NCBI RefSeq assembly: GCF_016907715.1
Contig: NZ_JAFBCM010000001.1
Location: 1,860,001 to 1,924,000 of the forward strand
DNA from: Tenggerimyces flavus
GTDB lineage: Bacteria > Actinomycetota > Actinomycetes > Propionibacteriales > Actinopolymorphaceae
DNA length: 64,000 nucleotides
Reading direction: 5' to 3'
Within the stretch, counting starts at the first letter, position 1; every line of letters starts with the position of its first letter. A program made the translations under genes and the position numbers. A model generated the notes under the pieces. It saw nothing but the letters and a program-made list of their open reading frames with translations. It was not told the origin of the DNA and did not search any database. Shown in pieces: positions 42,486-51,833 of this stretch.

Positions 42486-43742
42486 ATGACGGCTGGGGTC
42501 GAGACGCATCGCGCGATCGAGACGGTGTGGCGGATGGAGTCCGCGCGCCTGATCGCGGGGCTCACCCGGCTGGTCCGCGACGTCGGCCAGGCCGAGGAGC
42601 TCGCCCAGGACGCGCTGGTGATCGCGCTCGAGCAGTGGCCGAGGGACGGCGTACCCGACAACCCCGGCGCCTGGCTGATGGCCACCGCGAAGCACCGCGC
42701 GATCGACCAGTTGCGCCGCCGGACGAACCACGAACGAAAGTTGCAGGAGATCGGCCGAGACCATTCGGACCGGCTCGACCCCGACTGGGACGACGACCTC
42801 GACGACCAGATCGGCGACGACCTGCTTCGGCTGATCTTCATGGCCTGCCACCCGATACTTTCGACCGAGGCACGCGTCGCGCTCACGCTCAGGCTGCTCG
42901 GCGGCCTCGCGACCGACGAGATCGCGCGCGCCTTCCTTGTCCCCGAGCCGACGGTCGCCCAGCGCATCGTCCGGGCCAAGCGCACGCTCGCCGAGAAGCA
43001 GGTGCCGTTCGAGCTTCCCCCGCCGGCCGACCTGTCCGAGCGCCTCGCGTCGGTGCTCGAGGTGATCTACCTGGTCTACAACGAGGGGTACGCGGCGACC
43101 GCGGGCGACGACTGGATGCGGCCCACGCTGTGTACGGAGGCGCTGCGACTCGGACGGATCCTCGCCGGCCTCGCGCCGACCGAGCCGGAGGTGCACGGGC
43201 TGGTCGCGTTGATGGAGATCCAGGCGTCCCGTACGGCCGCGCGCACCGACGCCGACGGCAACCCGGTCCTGCTGCTCGACCAGGACCGCTCGACCTGGGA
43301 CCGGCTGCTGATCCGGCGCGGGCTCGAGGCGTTGACCAAGGCGGAGGAGCTCGGCGGGCTGCTCGGCCCGTACACGCTGCAGGCCGCGATCGCCGCCTGC
43401 CACGCGCGGGCCGCGACGCCGGAGGACACCGACTGGGAACGGATCGCCACGCTGTACCAGATCCTCGCCCAGATCTCGCCGTCGCCGATCGTCGAGCTGA
43501 ACCGGGCCGTCGCGGTCGGAATGGCGTCCGGTCCGGCCGCGGGACTGGAACGTCTCGACAAGCTGATGGACGAGCGCGTCCTGCAGGGCTATCACCTGCT
43601 GCCCGCCGTTCGCGGCGACCTGCTGGCGAAGCTGGGCCGGGCCGACGAGGCACGGGTGGAGTTCGAACGTGCCGCCGAGCTCACCCGCAACGCCCGCGAG
43701 CGCGCGATCTTCCTCGCGCGGGCCAGCGAGCTAACGGCCTAG
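42486..43742 (+). CDS. ECF42-group RNA polymerase sigma factor with TPR-like C-terminal extension
   Basis: 418 residues, about twice the usual ECF length. Residues ~20-75 are sigma region 2 (LTRLVRDVGQAEELAQDALVIAL, NPGAWLMATAKHRAIDQLRRR). Residues ~110-160 are region 4 (LTLRLLGGLATDEIARAFLVPEPTVAQRIVRAKR). The remaining ~230 residues are the ECF42 helical extension (VYNEGYAAT, LCTEALRLGRIL, then TPR-like helices LLAKLGRADEARVEFERA). No anti-sigma factor is present; the extension is thought to control activity. Its DGPF partner lies immediately upstream, and the 3' end overlaps the convergent HTH gene by 12 bp. Confidence 0.9.
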   Translation: MTAGVETHRAIETVWRMESARLIAGLTRLVRDVGQAEELAQDALVIALEQWPRDGVPDNPGAWLMATAKHRAIDQLRRRTNHERKLQEIGRDHSDRLDPDWDDDLDDQIGDDLLRLIFMACHPILSTEARVALTLRLLGGLATDEIARAFLVPEPTVAQRIVRAKRTLAEKQVPFELPPPADLSERLASVLEVIYLVYNEGYAATAGDDWMRPTLCTEALRLGRILAGLAPTEPEVHGLVALMEIQASRTAARTDADGNPVLLLDQDRSTWDRLLIRRGLEALTKAEELGGLLGPYTLQAAIAACHARAATPEDTDWERIATLYQILAQISPSPIVELNRAVAVGMASGPAAGLERLDKLMDERVLQGYHLLPAVRGDLLAKLGRADEARVEFERAAELTRNARERAIFLARASELTA

Positions 43743-44591
43743 CAGCCGCAGCGCGGCCTCCGAGGGCGAGCCGGACTCGGCGCTGTACAGGAGGATGCGC
43801 TGGCCCTCGTCCTCGGCGAGGTAGAGCGCCTCGAACGTGAGCTCCAGCTCGCCGACTTCCGGGTGCCGGAACTGCTTTGTTCCGGAAACGCAGTTCGCGA
43901 CCGGATGTTTCGACCACAGGGCTGCAAATTCCGCGCTCTTCACCGAAAGCTCGCCCACCAGCTCGGCGAGAACGCGGTCGTCCGGCGACCGTCCGGCGAA
44001 GACCCGCAGCGACGCGACCGCCCGCGCCGCCTCCTCCTGCCAGCGCGGGTAGAGGTCGCGGTGGTGCGGGTCGAGGAACAGCATGCGGGTCAGGTTCGGC
44101 CGGTCGGCCAGGTCGTCCGGCGCGTCGGGCAGCAGGTGACCGGCGAGGAGGGAGCGACCGAGTGCGTTCCAGGCGAGAACGTCGCTGCGCCGGTCGATCA
44201 CCACGGCCGGAACCTCGATGAGCGCACCGAGCAGCTGCCGGACGTTCCTACTGGCCCGGGCGGGCTTCGGCGCCCGGGTGCGCTTCCGCTTCGCCGGCTT
44301 GGCGAGCGTGTGCAGGTGGGCGCGCTCGTCGTCGTCGAGGTCGAGCGCGGTCGCGAGGGCGTCGATCACGGCCTCGGACGCGTTCGCGCTCTGGCCCTGC
44401 TCGAGGCGCGTGTAGTAGGTGGCGCTCACGCCGGCGAGCTGGGCGAGCTCCTCACGCCGGAGTCCCGGCACCCGGCGGGCGCCGTACGACACCACGCCCG
44501 CGTCCTCCGGGCTGAGCTGGGCGCGCCGCGTCCGGAGGTACTCGCCCAGTCGAGTCGGGGTCGTCGAAGAAGCCCTTCGCGCGTCGGTCAT
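43731..44591 (-). CDS. HTH regulator with MmyB-like ligand domain
   Basis: 286 residues. The N terminus is an XRE helix-turn-helix in the MmyB-type layout (LGEYLRTRRAQLSPED, RRVPGLRREELAQLAGVSATYYTRLEQG). The C-terminal two-thirds is the MmyB-like fatty-acid-binding domain (VIDRRSDVLAWNALGRSLL, LFLDPHHRDLYPRW). It is divergent from the MFS gene (187 bp apart), the usual pairing in which it represses the exporter. It overlaps the sigma gene tail-to-tail by 12 bp. Confidence 0.88.
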   Translation of the reverse strand: MTDARRASSTTPTRLGEYLRTRRAQLSPEDAGVVSYGARRVPGLRREELAQLAGVSATYYTRLEQGQSANASEAVIDALATALDLDDDERAHLHTLAKPAKRKRTRAPKPARASRNVRQLLGALIEVPAVVIDRRSDVLAWNALGRSLLAGHLLPDAPDDLADRPNLTRMLFLDPHHRDLYPRWQEEAARAVASLRVFAGRSPDDRVLAELVGELSVKSAEFAALWSKHPVANCVSGTKQFRHPEVGELELTFEALYLAEDEGQRILLYSAESGSPSEAALRLLGR

Positions 44592-44778
44592 GCCGCTGAC
44601 CGACGTGATGGCCAGCTAGAACCGGCGAAACTGAGCGACCCCGACTCGACCAATCGGAGTGGCGCCGTCGTCTCCATGAGTCCATGGTTGCTCGCCGGCG
44701 GCCGTTCTGCCTAACCCTGCGAGTGCTAGGCGACACAGGCTCTGGTTGGCATCGGCGATCGCGCCGACCGTTGGCGGC

Positions 44779-46149
44779 ATGACTGCTGTGGTGGATGTGA
44801 CCCAGGAACGGATGACGCGTCGTCAACGCGTCGTCCTCGTCCTGTTGCTGAGCGCGAGCTTCACGCTCGCGGTGGACTTCTCGATCCTGAACGTGGCACT
44901 TCCGGACATCGGCGCCTCCGTCGGCTTCGCGCTGGAGCACCTGCAGTGGGTGGCGACGGCGTTCGCCCTGTGTGCGGCCGGTTTCACGTTGCTGTTCGGG
45001 CGGGTGGCCGACCTGTTCGGGCGGCGCCGGCTGTTCTTGGCGGGGATGGCGGTGCTCGGCATAGCGTCGCTGATCGGTGGCCTGGCGACATCGCCGGGCG
45101 TGCTGCTCGCGGCACGGGTGGCGCAGGGGCTGGCGACCGCGGCGGTGACGCCGGCGGCGTTGTCGTTGCTGACGACGTCGTTTCCCGAAGGAGCGTTGCG
45201 ATCCCGCGCTCTCGGGCTGAACGGTGCGTTGATGGCGGCTGGCTTCACCACTGGCGCGATCCTCGGTGGCGTCCTGACCGACGTGCTGAGCTGGCGGTGG
45301 GCGTTCTTCCTCAACGTGCCCGTGGCTGCCCTCGTGCTCGTTGTGGCGCCGTTCGTGCTGGCCGAGGCTCGGCCGGCGATACGGCCGCGGCTGGATGTTC
45401 CGGGCGCGGTGCTCGTCACTCTCGGCCTGCTCGCCGTTGTTTACGGATTGACAGTCGCTCCGCCGGCGCTGCTCGTTGGCGTGGTGTTGCTCGTCGCGTT
45501 CGTTCTCGTGGAACGGAAAGTATCGGCGCCGCTCGTGCCATTACCGGTACTGCGCCGACGCTCGGTCGGGTGGGGCAACTTCGCCGGGCTGCTGGCGTTC
45601 GCGACCGAGACGTCGTTGGTCTTCGTCCTGACCCTGTACCTGCAGGAGGTACTGGGCTTCTCGGCCCTCGCGGCGGGGCTGTCGTTCGGCGTCCTCGGCG
45701 TGGGCACGGTGCTCGGCGGCATCGTCGGACCAAGGGTCATCGGCCGGTTCGGGAGCGTACGAGCGATCGTCGTTGGTCTCCTCGTGCAGGCAGTGGCGAC
45801 AGTTTCGCTCGTCCTGGTGGGACTTCCGGGCTCGTGGATGTGGCTCGTCCTCGTCGCGACGTTCGTCGGAGGCGTCGCGAACCTCGTGGTGATCGTCGGC
45901 TTCATGGTGACGGCGACGTCGGGACTGCCGAACGCGGAGCAGGGGCTCGCCACCGGGATCGCGACCATGAGTCAACAAGTGGGGATCACGATGGGCATCC
46001 CGATCATGAGCGCGGTCGTCGTGGCCCAGCAGTCCGTACTCGGTGGCGTGACGACGGCGATCATCGTCAATGCGGGGCTGTGCCTGGTCGGCGCACTCGT
46101 GGTCGCGGGCGCCTTTCGGCCACGGCTCAAGTCTGCCGCAGTGGGGTGA
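44779..46149 (+). CDS. MFS drug-resistance transporter (DHA2-like)
   Basis: 456 residues, about fourteen hydrophobic segments. The first helices carry the DHA2 pattern: VDFSILNVALPDIGASVGF, the GRVADLFGRRRLF loop, and motif C GAILGGVLTDVLSWRWAFFLNVP. It is an exporter of drugs or toxic organics driven by protons. ATG 44779 follows the less likely ATG-type start at 44746. Its neighbour at 43731 is the likely repressor. Confidence 0.85.
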   Translation: MTAVVDVTQERMTRRQRVVLVLLLSASFTLAVDFSILNVALPDIGASVGFALEHLQWVATAFALCAAGFTLLFGRVADLFGRRRLFLAGMAVLGIASLIGGLATSPGVLLAARVAQGLATAAVTPAALSLLTTSFPEGALRSRALGLNGALMAAGFTTGAILGGVLTDVLSWRWAFFLNVPVAALVLVVAPFVLAEARPAIRPRLDVPGAVLVTLGLLAVVYGLTVAPPALLVGVVLLVAFVLVERKVSAPLVPLPVLRRRSVGWGNFAGLLAFATETSLVFVLTLYLQEVLGFSALAAGLSFGVLGVGTVLGGIVGPRVIGRFGSVRAIVVGLLVQAVATVSLVLVGLPGSWMWLVLVATFVGGVANLVVIVGFMVTATSGLPNAEQGLATGIATMSQQVGITMGIPIMSAVVVAQQSVLGGVTTAIIVNAGLCLVGALVVAGAFRPRLKSAAVG

Positions 46150-46244
46150 GGCAGGACAAGACTTTATCTTTCCGGTAATTCACTGAAAACTTGCCGATGG
46201 TCGCGGGTGCGTATTCTCCAATCCAAAGGACTTTCGGCACTCTC

Positions 46245-48014
46245 ATGCTCAACGACGTGCGGCAAACCTGGCGTGGCTACGGAAGATTCACTCGACTGGC
46301 ATGGCGGGCGAGTCCGGCGCTCACCGTTCTGACGGTCCTGATGCTCGTGCTGAACGCGGCGGCTCCCCTCGGAGCCGCCGTCGCGATCGGTGCGGTCGTC
46401 TCGCGCGTGCCCAGTGCGTCGGCGATGCCCTGGGCGATCGCCGTCGGCGCGTTCTTCCTGCTGCAATGGTTGGCGATCGGCCTGTATCAGGCCGCGGCGG
46501 CAGCGCTCGCCGAACGAGTCAACGCTCTGCTCCAGCGCGACCTGATGGCCGCGGTCATGCGGCCGGTCGGCATCGGGCATCTGGAGGATCCGGCCAGCCT
46601 GAACCTCATCAACGTCGGCCAGGAGACGTTCCGCTCCGGTTGGAGCCGGCCGGGACGGCTCGCCCGGACGCTCAGCGGAGTGCTCAACGGGCGGTTGATG
46701 CTGATCGGCGCCTGCGTGATCGTGGCGAAATCCCAACCCGTGTGGGGGATCGCGCTCCTGCTGGCCGGGCTGTGGGCGGCGTACGAGGACAAGGTCGCCT
46801 CCCGGATCGAAGCGAACCACCACCACAGCGGAACGGAGATCTCGCGGCGCACCGAGTACTACTACGACCTCGGCGTGACTCCTCCGGCGGCGAAGGAGAT
46901 CCGGATCTTCGGGCTGGGGCCGTACCTGCTGGACCGCTATCTCGCGAGCTGGAACCGGTCGATGGACGAGGTGCTCGCCCCGACGAGCCGGCGGCCGTTC
47001 GTCGCCGCTATCGCGCTCGGCGCCGTCGTACTCGGCGCACTGGGGTCGGTCGCCGGGTCCGCGGGCGGCTCGCTCGCCGCGGGTGCGGCGATGGCGGTCG
47101 TGCAGGCGTTGATGGTCTCGCTCGCCGGCGCGCGGATCACCTCGTGGTCGAGCCTGCAGACCGAACTGGCACTGGCGACCCTGCGGCGCTACGACGACGC
47201 GGTCGCGAGTCTCGCATCGACGCCGTCGTCGGGTGGCGCGGTGGTGGGTGCCCCGCAACGGGAGATCCGCTTCGAACGGGTGTCGTTCGGCTATCCCGGC
47301 GGTACCGGAGACGCGGTGCACGAGCTCGATCTCGTCGTACCGGCGGGGCGTTCGCTCGCGATCGTCGGCGCTAACGGTGCCGGCAAGTCGACGTTGGTCA
47401 AGCTGCTCAGCCGGATGTACGAGCCGTCGTCGGGCCGGATCAGCGTCGATGACGTGGACCTGGCGTCGGCCGACGTCGAGGCGTGGCGGTCGCAACTGGC
47501 GGCAGTGTTCCAGAACTCGACCCGGTTCGCCCTTACCGCACAGGCGAACGTGTCGTTCGGCCGAGTGTCGACGGCCAACCTCGACGCGGCAGCCAAGGCG
47601 GCCGGCATCGACGACGTGATCGCAGCTCTACCCGACGGTTGGAACACGCCGCTGTCGGCCGAGTACGACGGTGGAGTGGACCTGTCCGGCGGCGAGTGGC
47701 AGAAGATCGGCCTGGCCCGAGCGCTGTACGCCGTGTCGAACGGTGCCTCGGTCCTGATCCTCGACGAGCCCGCCGCCCATCTCGATGCGCGAGCGGAGGC
47801 CCGCTTGTACGAGCGGTTCCTCGAGCTGACGTCGGGCGTGACGACGATCGTGATCTCACACCGCTTCTCGACCGTACGCCAGGCGTCCTCGATCGTCGTG
47901 CTCGACCAGGGCCGCGTGGTGGAGCAGGGGACCCACGAGGAGCTGCTCGCGCTCGATGGGGCGTACGCGGAGATGTTTCGCTTGCAGGCTTCGCGATTCT
48001 CGGAGGCATCGTGA
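46245..48014 (+). CDS. heterodimeric ABC exporter subunit (permease-ATPase), pair 2 A
   Basis: 589 residues; the membrane domain starts TRLAWRASPALTVLTVLMLVLN, and the ATPase shows Walker A IVGANGAGKST, signature DLSGGEWQK, Walker B LILDEPAAHLD, and H-loop VISHRFSTVR. It corresponds to the pair 1 subunit at 25818 (similar AKEIRIFGL/AKEVRVFGL coupling segment and C-terminal pattern). The ATG 46245 is favoured over the earlier ATG at 46197, although the AAAGGA site is about 14 nt away. It overlaps the next gene by 4 bp (GTGA). Confidence 0.82.
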   Translation: MLNDVRQTWRGYGRFTRLAWRASPALTVLTVLMLVLNAAAPLGAAVAIGAVVSRVPSASAMPWAIAVGAFFLLQWLAIGLYQAAAAALAERVNALLQRDLMAAVMRPVGIGHLEDPASLNLINVGQETFRSGWSRPGRLARTLSGVLNGRLMLIGACVIVAKSQPVWGIALLLAGLWAAYEDKVASRIEANHHHSGTEISRRTEYYYDLGVTPPAAKEIRIFGLGPYLLDRYLASWNRSMDEVLAPTSRRPFVAAIALGAVVLGALGSVAGSAGGSLAAGAAMAVVQALMVSLAGARITSWSSLQTELALATLRRYDDAVASLASTPSSGGAVVGAPQREIRFERVSFGYPGGTGDAVHELDLVVPAGRSLAIVGANGAGKSTLVKLLSRMYEPSSGRISVDDVDLASADVEAWRSQLAAVFQNSTRFALTAQANVSFGRVSTANLDAAAKAAGIDDVIAALPDGWNTPLSAEYDGGVDLSGGEWQKIGLARALYAVSNGASVLILDEPAAHLDARAEARLYERFLELTSGVTTIVISHRFSTVRQASSIVVLDQGRVVEQGTHEELLALDGAYAEMFRLQASRFSEAS

Positions 48015-49762
48015 AAGAGTGGCTGCGCACAGCCCGCCTCCTGCTGGGCATCGGCCGCGACATCGGGCCACTCCTCACCCTGGCCACCCTGCTGACGAGC
48101 GCCTTCGACTTCACCGCCCCGATCGTCGCCGCGATCGGCGCGCGGCCACTGGTCGACGGCATCGCGACCGGCTCGACGTCCCACCTGGCCCTCGGAGTCG
48201 CTCTCATCGCTACGGCATTGCTGCTCCTGGTGCTGATGCCTGCGGCCTACCGCTGGACGACGGTCCGGGTGCGCGAGCGCACCATCATGGTGATGCAGCG
48301 TCGCCTGCTCGACCTGTCTACGAAGGCACCGCGGTTGGAGCACTTCGAACGGCCGGAGTTCTGGGACCGTCTGCAATCGTTGCGTCGGAGCATGGACGGC
48401 CTCTGGATGGGCCTGTCCCTCGCCGTTCTCGGACCGATCCTGGTAGCCGAGCTCGTCGTCGCGGCCGTGCTGCTGGGACAGATCTCGCCGTGGCTCGCGC
48501 TCATCCCCGTGGTGGCGGTGCCGGCGGTGTGGGCGGCACGCTACGCGGAGCGGATCCAACGCTCGGCGGCGCTGCGAGCGGCGCCTTACCAGCGGACGGC
48601 GGAGCACCTGTTCGGGCTGGCGTCCACCGCGCCAGCGGGCATGGAGATTCGGCTCTACGGGCTGTCGTCCGAGCTGCTGACACGGCACCGTTCTGCCTCG
48701 GCGGTCGCCAACCACAAGCACGAGTCGGCGCAGTTTCGCTCGGTGGGGTTGGGATTCTGCGGCCGGTTGCTGTTCTGGGGTGCATACGCGGCGGGCATCG
48801 TGCTCGTTCTCCAGCAGGCTGCCTCCGGCCGCTCGTCGGTCGGCGACGTCACCCTGGTGTTGATGTTGGCGGTGACCTTGGTGCACGCGTCGGCCCGACT
48901 GACCGAATACGCCGGCTCGTTGCTGGCGGTGCGTACTGTGTCTGAGCACTACCACTGGCTGGAGGACCAGGCCGCCGATGCACAGGGCGGATCGCCTGTT
49001 CCCATTGAGCTTTCGCGCGGCATCGCGCTGGACTCGGTGTCCTTCTCCTACACGGCGGGCGCACCGGCATTGGATGACGTGTCACTCACCCTGCCGGCGG
49101 GCGCGGTCGTGGCGTTGGTCGGCGAGAACGGAGCGGGGAAGACGACGCTGGTGAAGCTGCTGACCGGCATGTACGCACCCACCGCCGGCCGGGTGTTCGT
49201 CGACGGGGTCGACCTGGCGTCGCTCGACCTCGACGCGTACCGGTCGCGAGTGTCGGCGGGATTCCAGGACTTCATGCGGTTCGAGCTGCTCGTCCGGGAG
49301 GCGGTCGAGGTCGGGGCGCTCGGTGCCGACGAGTCCGCGGTCCGTTCGGCGCTGGGCCGTACGCGGGCGTCGTTCGTGGACTCGCTGCCGTCGGGACTGT
49401 CCACCCAGCTGGGGATTTCGTGGTCGGGCGGAGTGGATCTCTCGGGCGGAGAGTGGCAGAAGCTGGCGCTGGCCCGGTCGATGGTGCGGACGGACCCGTT
49501 CCTCACGGTGTTCGACGAACCGACCGCGGCGCTGGACCCGCAGACCGAGCACGCCCTGTTCGAGGAGGTCTCGGCGACGGCCCGGGTCGACGGCCGGATC
49601 ACCTTGCTGGTGTCGCACCGGTTCTCGACCGTACGGATGGCCGACCTGATCGTCGTGCTGTCCCACGGCCGGCTGCGCGAGGTGGGCACGCACGCCGAGC
49701 TGATGGCCGCTGCCGGCCTCTACGCCGAGCTGTACTCGCTCCAAGCCGCCGCGTATCGCTGA
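48011..49762 (+). CDS. heterodimeric ABC exporter subunit (permease-ATPase), pair 2 B
   Basis: 583 residues: membrane domain with the coupling segment GMEIRLYGL, then ATPase with Walker A LVGENGAGKTT, signature DLSGGEWQK, Walker B LTVFDEPTAALD, and H-loop LVSHRFSTVR. It corresponds to the pair 1 subunit at 27598. The GTG 48011 overlaps the upstream stop by 4 bp, so the two half-transporters are translationally coupled and should form a heterodimer. Substrate unknown. Confidence 0.85.
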   Translation: MKEWLRTARLLLGIGRDIGPLLTLATLLTSAFDFTAPIVAAIGARPLVDGIATGSTSHLALGVALIATALLLLVLMPAAYRWTTVRVRERTIMVMQRRLLDLSTKAPRLEHFERPEFWDRLQSLRRSMDGLWMGLSLAVLGPILVAELVVAAVLLGQISPWLALIPVVAVPAVWAARYAERIQRSAALRAAPYQRTAEHLFGLASTAPAGMEIRLYGLSSELLTRHRSASAVANHKHESAQFRSVGLGFCGRLLFWGAYAAGIVLVLQQAASGRSSVGDVTLVLMLAVTLVHASARLTEYAGSLLAVRTVSEHYHWLEDQAADAQGGSPVPIELSRGIALDSVSFSYTAGAPALDDVSLTLPAGAVVALVGENGAGKTTLVKLLTGMYAPTAGRVFVDGVDLASLDLDAYRSRVSAGFQDFMRFELLVREAVEVGALGADESAVRSALGRTRASFVDSLPSGLSTQLGISWSGGVDLSGGEWQKLALARSMVRTDPFLTVFDEPTAALDPQTEHALFEEVSATARVDGRITLLVSHRFSTVRMADLIVVLSHGRLREVGTHAELMAAAGLYAELYSLQAAAYR

Positions 49763-49780
49763 GCGCTCTAGGCTGGAACG

Positions 49781-50539
49781 GTGGAAGCGGAGCAGCGACT
49801 CGAGGGTGGGTTTGTCAACGACGTCGTGCGCGTCGGCAACACCGTGCGCCGGAGTGCCGGGTACTGGACGCCGGCGGTGCACGCGCTGCTCGACCACCTC
49901 GAGCAGGTCGGGTTCGCCGCGTCGCCGCGGGTGCGCGGGATCGACGAGCAAGGCCGCGAGATCCTGACGTTCCTGCCCGGCGAGACGGTCGGCTGGACGA
50001 ACTGGCCGTCGCACCTCAAGACGAACGAGGGTCCGACCAAGCTCGGCCGGTTGCTCCGGAAGTATCACGACGCGGTCCGAAACTTCACCCCACCGCCGGA
50101 CGCCCCGTGGCGGAACGTCGTCGCCGAGGGCGGCGACCTGATCCGGCACGGCGACTTCTCCCCGTTCAACGTGACCTGGATCGGCGCGGAGCCGGTGGGC
50201 GTCATCGACTGGGACTTCGCCCAACCAGGCAAGGCGATCGACGACGTCGCGTACCTCGCGTGGTACCTCGTCCCGCTGTCGCCGGACGACCGGGTGCGGG
50301 AGTACGGGATGCGCACCCCATTGGATCGCCGAGCCCGCCTCGAAGCGCTCTGCGATGGCTATGGCGACTTCACGCCGGACGAGGTCATCGAGGGAGCGAT
50401 CGCGGTCATCGAGACCGAACTCGACCACACCCGAGAGCTCGCCCGCCGCAACCTCCACCCCTGGAGGAAGTTCGCCGCCGACGGCAGCCTCGAAGCCTTC
50501 ACCCGCGAAGCCGCCTGGATCCGCGACCACCTGACCTAG
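49781..50539 (+). CDS. aminoglycoside phosphotransferase-fold protein
   Basis: 252 residues. The catalytic loop LIRHGDFSPFNVTW (Asp and Asn) and metal motif GVIDWDFAQPGKAIDDVAY are both intact. The N-terminal lobe is short and the ATP-binding Lys is not obvious. It starts with GTG 49781, 18 bp after the ABC exporter gene, and may be cotranscribed with it. Substrate unknown. Confidence 0.78.
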   Translation: MEAEQRLEGGFVNDVVRVGNTVRRSAGYWTPAVHALLDHLEQVGFAASPRVRGIDEQGREILTFLPGETVGWTNWPSHLKTNEGPTKLGRLLRKYHDAVRNFTPPPDAPWRNVVAEGGDLIRHGDFSPFNVTWIGAEPVGVIDWDFAQPGKAIDDVAYLAWYLVPLSPDDRVREYGMRTPLDRRARLEALCDGYGDFTPDEVIEGAIAVIETELDHTRELARRNLHPWRKFAADGSLEAFTREAAWIRDHLT

Positions 50540-50549
50540 GCTTGTCCGC

Positions 50550-51792
50550 ATGGTGCCGGACGAGCTCGAACTGCACCGGAGACTCGCGGGGGAGTACATC
50601 CACCCGGACGACCCGAAGTACCCCGAAGTGCGCAATGCGCAGCTCAAGGCCTTCCACCACTACAAGCCAAAGGCGGTTGTCCGCGCCTTCACGGCCGAGG
50701 ACGTCGCCGAGACCATCACGTTCGCCAAGCAGCGTGGGATCGAGCTCCGACCACGCAGCGGCGGTCACTGCTTCGCGGGACGATCGTCTACCGACGGCAT
50801 CGTGCTCGACCTCAGCCCGATGTGGGGGTTCGCTGTCGAGGGTGACACGGCCACGATCGGCGCCGGAGCCACGATTCGAACGATTGAACGCGCACTCTGG
50901 CGCCAGGGCAGGATCCTCAATCTCGGTTGCGGACCGACCGTCGGCGTCGCCGGCCTCACCCTAGGCGGCGGAATCGGCCTCTGCCGAGCCTACGGCCTCA
51001 CCTGCGACCGGCTCCTCAAGGCCGCCGTCGTGCTCGCCGACGGCAGCATCGTCCACGCTGACGAGAATCACCACGAAGATCTCTTCTGGGCGCTACGAGG
51101 CGCCGGAGGTGGCCAGTTCGGCGTCGTCGCCCATTTCCAGCACTCGTTCTCCGATGAGCCCCATCAGGACGTCATCGCGAACTGGATGCGCTGGGCACGC
51201 GACTGCCTGGACGGCATGAACGCCCACCTCCGCCTGGTCGCGACCCCTACTTGAACGAGCCCCCGATCCTCTTCCTGTTCGGGATCCACCTCGGCACGCT
51301 GCCGAGACCGAACGGGTCCTGGCCACGCCGGTGTGAGCCCGCACTGGGCCATCGAGCGTTCCTACCGGGACGTCAAGTCCTCCTCCAGGATCGTCGGACG
51401 CGAGGACTTCTACGAGTCTGGCGCCGAACGCAGCCGGTCGGACGTCCTCGCGGAGCTTCTGGAGCGGTTCGCCGGGGACGGACCGAAGACTCGCGACGCG
51501 AGTTGAGCTTCACGCGTGGGGTGGGGCCTACAGGCGTCCGAACGAGACCGACATGGCTTTCGCGTATCGGAACTCTCGGTTCCTGCTCGAACACGTCCAG
51601 CAGACCGCGCCGAACGTACGGACACCTGGGTCGACGAGTCGTGGCAGCTCAGCACCCGTACTCCGACGAGGGCCCGATCCTGACCTCGACGACCCGCTCA
51701 CCGCCTATCACGGAGCCAACAAGGAGCGACTCCAAACGATCAAGCGGCGCTACGATCCGGACCGCTTCTTCGACTTTCCGCAAGCACTCTGA
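50550..51792 (+). pseudogene. frameshifted FAD-linked oxidase (berberine-bridge-type)
   Basis: The first 234 codons (to a stop at 51254) encode an intact FAD-binding PCMH-type domain: PRSGGHCFAGRSS, GCGPTVGVAGLTLGGGIG, LFWALRGAGGGQFGVV. After that the family pattern continues but hops frames: LNEPPILFLFGIHLGT in one frame, AAETERVLATPV in a second after ~51295, YRDVKSSSRIVG, then VELHAWGGAYRRPNETDMAFAYRNSRF, and finally AYHGANKERLQTIKRRYDPDRFFDFPQAL, the normal end of the family, stopping at 51792. Several frameshifts make it a decayed gene. A related intact-looking gene lies at the window end. Confidence 0.8.
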
Positions 51793-51833
51793 CACTCGCC
51801 GAAACTGTCGGTGGCCCCTGGCACGATGCCCGC

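Noticed and set aside
41286-43595. 769-codon frame antisense to the ECF42 operon
   Set aside because: Low-complexity shadow; both the YCII and sigma motifs are on the plus strand.
46245-49762. ABC exporter pairs as the siderophore or graspetide exporters
   Set aside because: They are several kb from both loci, on different transcription units, with no iron box or shared regulator visible.
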